Origin: Paraburkholderia caledonica NBRC 102488
GTDB lineage: Bacteria; Pseudomonadota; Gammaproteobacteria; Burkholderiales; Burkholderiaceae
Direction of reading: 5' to 3'
NCBI RefSeq assembly: GCF_000685095.1
Contig: NZ_BAYE01000002.1
Coordinates: 248,001 to 312,000, forward strand
Length of the DNA stretch: 64,000 bases
The notes under the pieces were generated by a model, which worked only from the letters and a program-made list of their open reading frames with translations, made no database searches and was not told the origin of the DNA. Each line of letters begins with the position of its first letter. The stretch's first letter is position 1. Both the position numbers and the translations under genes were made by a program. Below are positions 62,166-64,000 of this stretch, one piece after another.

Positions 62166-64000
62166 TCAGGTTGGCATCGCTCCATCGTTCGGACGATGGG
62201 CAGCCTCGCCTGCGATGGCGGCTCCTGTGCGGTCGTTGCGCACGTCGCCTTGCTGCCACGTCGACGCCTGGTCCTCCGGCAAGCAATCTCCCTTGCTGAG
62301 CGAGAGCAGCACGGGCACCGACTTGTACGACGGCGTCCCGCTACGCGCGTCGCAGTCATGTAATGCGATGAGCCCGTTTGCCTCGGGATAGTAGGCCGCC
62401 ATCGATCCGCGGGGAATGTCGTAAGCGACCGCGGTCAGGCCGCATAGACGACGCGATCCGCCGAGGCTCACGGTATCTTCGATCGCTTCGACATCGACGA
62501 GATCGCCATGCTGCAGGCCGCGCGAGTCGAGATCCTGCTCGTTGACGAAAATCACATCGCGGCGACCCGATATGCCGCGATAGCGGTCGTTGTAGCCGTA
62601 AATGGTCGTGTTGTACTGATCGTGGCTGCGTATCGTGGCGAGCAGTAGCGCGTCACTGCGATTCACGCGCGGATCTTCCATGACGCCGCTATGGGCGATG
62701 AAACGCGCGCGGCCGTCGGGCGTGTCCCAGCGGCGCGCAGACGCGGCGTTGTAAAGCCGGAAGCCGCCCGGTTCGCGTATGCGCTCGTTGTAATGCTCGA
62801 ATTGCGGAAAGACCGCTTCGATCAGGTCGCGAATGCGGCTGTAGTCGGCGACCCAGCCATCCCAGTCGAGCGTCGGATCGTCGAGCGATGCTTTGGCGAT
62901 GCCCGCGACGATCGCCGGTTCCGAACGCAGATGCTCCGACGCCGGCGGCAGCGATCCTTGCGACGCATGCACCATCGACATGGAGTCTTCGACGGTGACA
63001 GACTGAGGCCCGCTTGCCTGAACATCCAGTTCGGTGCGTCCGAGACACGGTAGCAACAACGTCTCTTTTGCGGCCAGCAGATGCGAGCGGTTCAGCTTCG
63101 TGGCGATATGCACGGCCAGGTCGAGCTTGCGGATCGCGTCGAAGCAGACGTCGGGGTCCGACATCGCGACGGGCAGATTGCCACCCAGACAGATCAGCGC
63201 TTTCGCGCGCTCGTCGCGCATGGACTGCATCGCGGCGATCGCGCCGTGCCCGTGCTCGCGCGGAGGCTCGAAGCCGAACACGCGCTTGAGCGAATCGAGG
63301 AACGCAGGCGGCGGCACTTCGGTGATGCCCACCGTGCGATCGCCTTGCACGTTGGAGTGGCCACGCAGCGGACAGATGCCTGCGCCATCGCGTCCGATGT
63401 TTCCTCGCATGAGCAACAGATTCGCAATCTGCTGGACGTTCGCGGTCCCGCTGCGATGCTGTGTAATGCCCATGCCATAACATACGATCACGGCGCGAGA
63501 CTCCGCATAAATGCGCGCAAGCTTTTCGATCTCGTCGCGCGCAACGCCCGACGTCGACACGATCTGGTCCCACGGCGTCGCTTCCAGATCGCGCACCAGC
63601 TCGTCGAACCCCGTCGTGTGTTCGTCGATGAACGCGCGATCCACTACGCCCTCGCCTCCGTTCCCGCGGCTCTCACGGTCCATGTCGAGCAGCGTTTTCA
63701 TCATCCCTTTCAGGACCGCGACGTCGCCGCCGATCTTTAGTTGCACGTAGTCGGTGGCAATGGGCGTAGAGCGCCCAGTGGCCATTTCCATAGCGTCTTG
63801 TGGCGAAGTGAAACGCTCCAGTCCGCGTTCGCGCAACGGATTGAGGGCCACGATCTTCGCCCCGCGCCGCGCGGCAGCGCGCAGCGTCGCGAGCATGCGC
63901 GGATGGTTGGTGCCGGGATTGTGTCCGATGCAGAATATCGCGTCGCAATAGTCGAAGTCAGCGAGAGTGACCGTGCCCTTGCCGACGCCGATTGATTCGG
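62166..64000 (-). CDS. FdhF/YdeP-type molybdopterin oxidoreductase, C-terminal part
   Basis: The frame runs from the right edge of the window (in frame, first residues ESIGVGKGTVTLADFDY) to the stop at 62166, about 611 residues; the N-terminus lies outside. Motifs of the molybdopterin oxidoreductase superfamily are CIGHNPGTNHPRML, GMGITQHRSGTANVQQIANL and LLMRGNIGRDGAGICPLRGH. The C-terminal dinucleotide-binding domain contains TIRSHDQYNTTIYGYNDRYRG. This is the FdhF/YdeP group, which includes the acid-resistance protein YdeP. The N-terminal Cys cluster cannot be judged here. It is cytosolic and its substrate is unknown. Confidence 0.92.
   Translation of the reverse strand, partial: ESIGVGKGTVTLADFDYCDAIFCIGHNPGTNHPRMLATLRAAARRGAKIVALNPLRERGLERFTSPQDAMEMATGRSTPIATDYVQLKIGGDVAVLKGMMKTLLDMDRESRGNGGEGVVDRAFIDEHTTGFDELVRDLEATPWDQIVSTSGVARDEIEKLARIYAESRAVIVCYGMGITQHRSGTANVQQIANLLLMRGNIGRDGAGICPLRGHSNVQGDRTVGITEVPPPAFLDSLKRVFGFEPPREHGHGAIAAMQSMRDERAKALICLGGNLPVAMSDPDVCFDAIRKLDLAVHIATKLNRSHLLAAKETLLLPCLGRTELDVQASGPQSVTVEDSMSMVHASQGSLPPASEHLRSEPAIVAGIAKASLDDPTLDWDGWVADYSRIRDLIEAVFPQFEHYNERIREPGGFRLYNAASARRWDTPDGRARFIAHSGVMEDPRVNRSDALLLATIRSHDQYNTTIYGYNDRYRGISGRRDVIFVNEQDLDSRGLQHGDLVDVEAIEDTVSLGGSRRLCGLTAVAYDIPRGSMAAYYPEANGLIALHDCDARSGTPSYKSVPVLLSLSKGDCLPEDQASTWQQGDVRNDRTGAAIAGEAAHRPNDGAMPT

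Noticed and set aside
1..64000. CRISPR arrays, insertion sequences, prophage, tRNA and rRNA genes
   Set aside because: No regular 24-40 base spacer-repeat array, no transposase or integrase motif, and no recognisable tRNA or rRNA core was seen on reading. The only short tandem repeats are the 13-bp and 15-base units reported.

Overview
The window is high-GC DNA with dense genes, many ATGA stop/start overlaps and protein families typical of Burkholderiaceae. A Paraburkholderia or Caballeronia-like soil or plant-associated beta-proteobacterium fits best, as an inference from family content and gene order. I saw no rRNA, tRNA, insertion sequence, phage or CRISPR array. It reads as chromosomal sequence rich in envelope, signalling and accessory-metabolism genes.

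Layout. (1) 1-4.9 kb: the end of a DUF2891 gene, a secreted PRC-barrel protein, DNA polymerase II (polB) and a Tat/lipoprotein phosphoesterase of the phospholipase C/acid phosphatase family. (2) 5.1-11.4 kb: an aromatic-acid module with an AAHS-type MFS transporter, a two-subunit LigAB-type extradiol dioxygenase, a divergent GntR regulator translationally coupled to a LysR-type regulator with two DNA-binding domains, and a GalD/PrpF-type 4-oxalomesaconate tautomerase. (3) 11.7-28.2 kb: two small proteins, a membrane GGDEF-EAL protein with a C-terminal sensor-like domain, and a complete cellulose operon bcsD-bcsP-bcsQ-bcsA-bcsB-bcsZ-bcsC. BcsA carries a PilZ c-di-GMP site, so the divergent GGDEF-EAL protein is a plausible controller. 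BcsC has a very long Q/P/Y-rich linker. (4) 28.3-33.1 kb: a DUF2252 protein, a hybrid histidine kinase and a small membrane protein. (5) 33.2-41.7 kb: a five-gene operon coding an outer-membrane factor, adaptor, RND pump, response regulator and sensor kinase, with an EF-hand-like secreted protein upstream. (6) 42.2-46.7 kb: a formate/nitrite-type channel coupled to a small protein, an ArsB/SLC13 permease, cytochrome b561 and two YceI proteins.

(7) 46.8-49.6 kb: three poorly known envelope genes (a frameshifted lipoprotein, an outer-membrane barrel and a secreted protein) and a 13-bp tandem repeat. (8) 49.8-52 kb: acetate kinase and a phosphate acetyl/butyryltransferase. (9) 52.1-56.6 kb: a BamE-like gene remnant, several tiny secreted or membrane proteins, an NDH-2-like flavoprotein and an orphan FlgM-like anti-sigma factor. 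(10) 56.7-64 kb: a 1530-residue hybrid kinase with two complete kinase cores and three receiver domains, a DUF2945 protein and the C-terminal part of an FdhF/YdeP-type molybdopterin oxidoreductase cut by the window edge.

The best candidates for something undescribed are the 46.8-49.6 kb envelope trio, the double-HTH LysR regulator, the double-core hybrid kinase and the BcsC low-complexity linker. None can be called novel without database searches, which I could not run.
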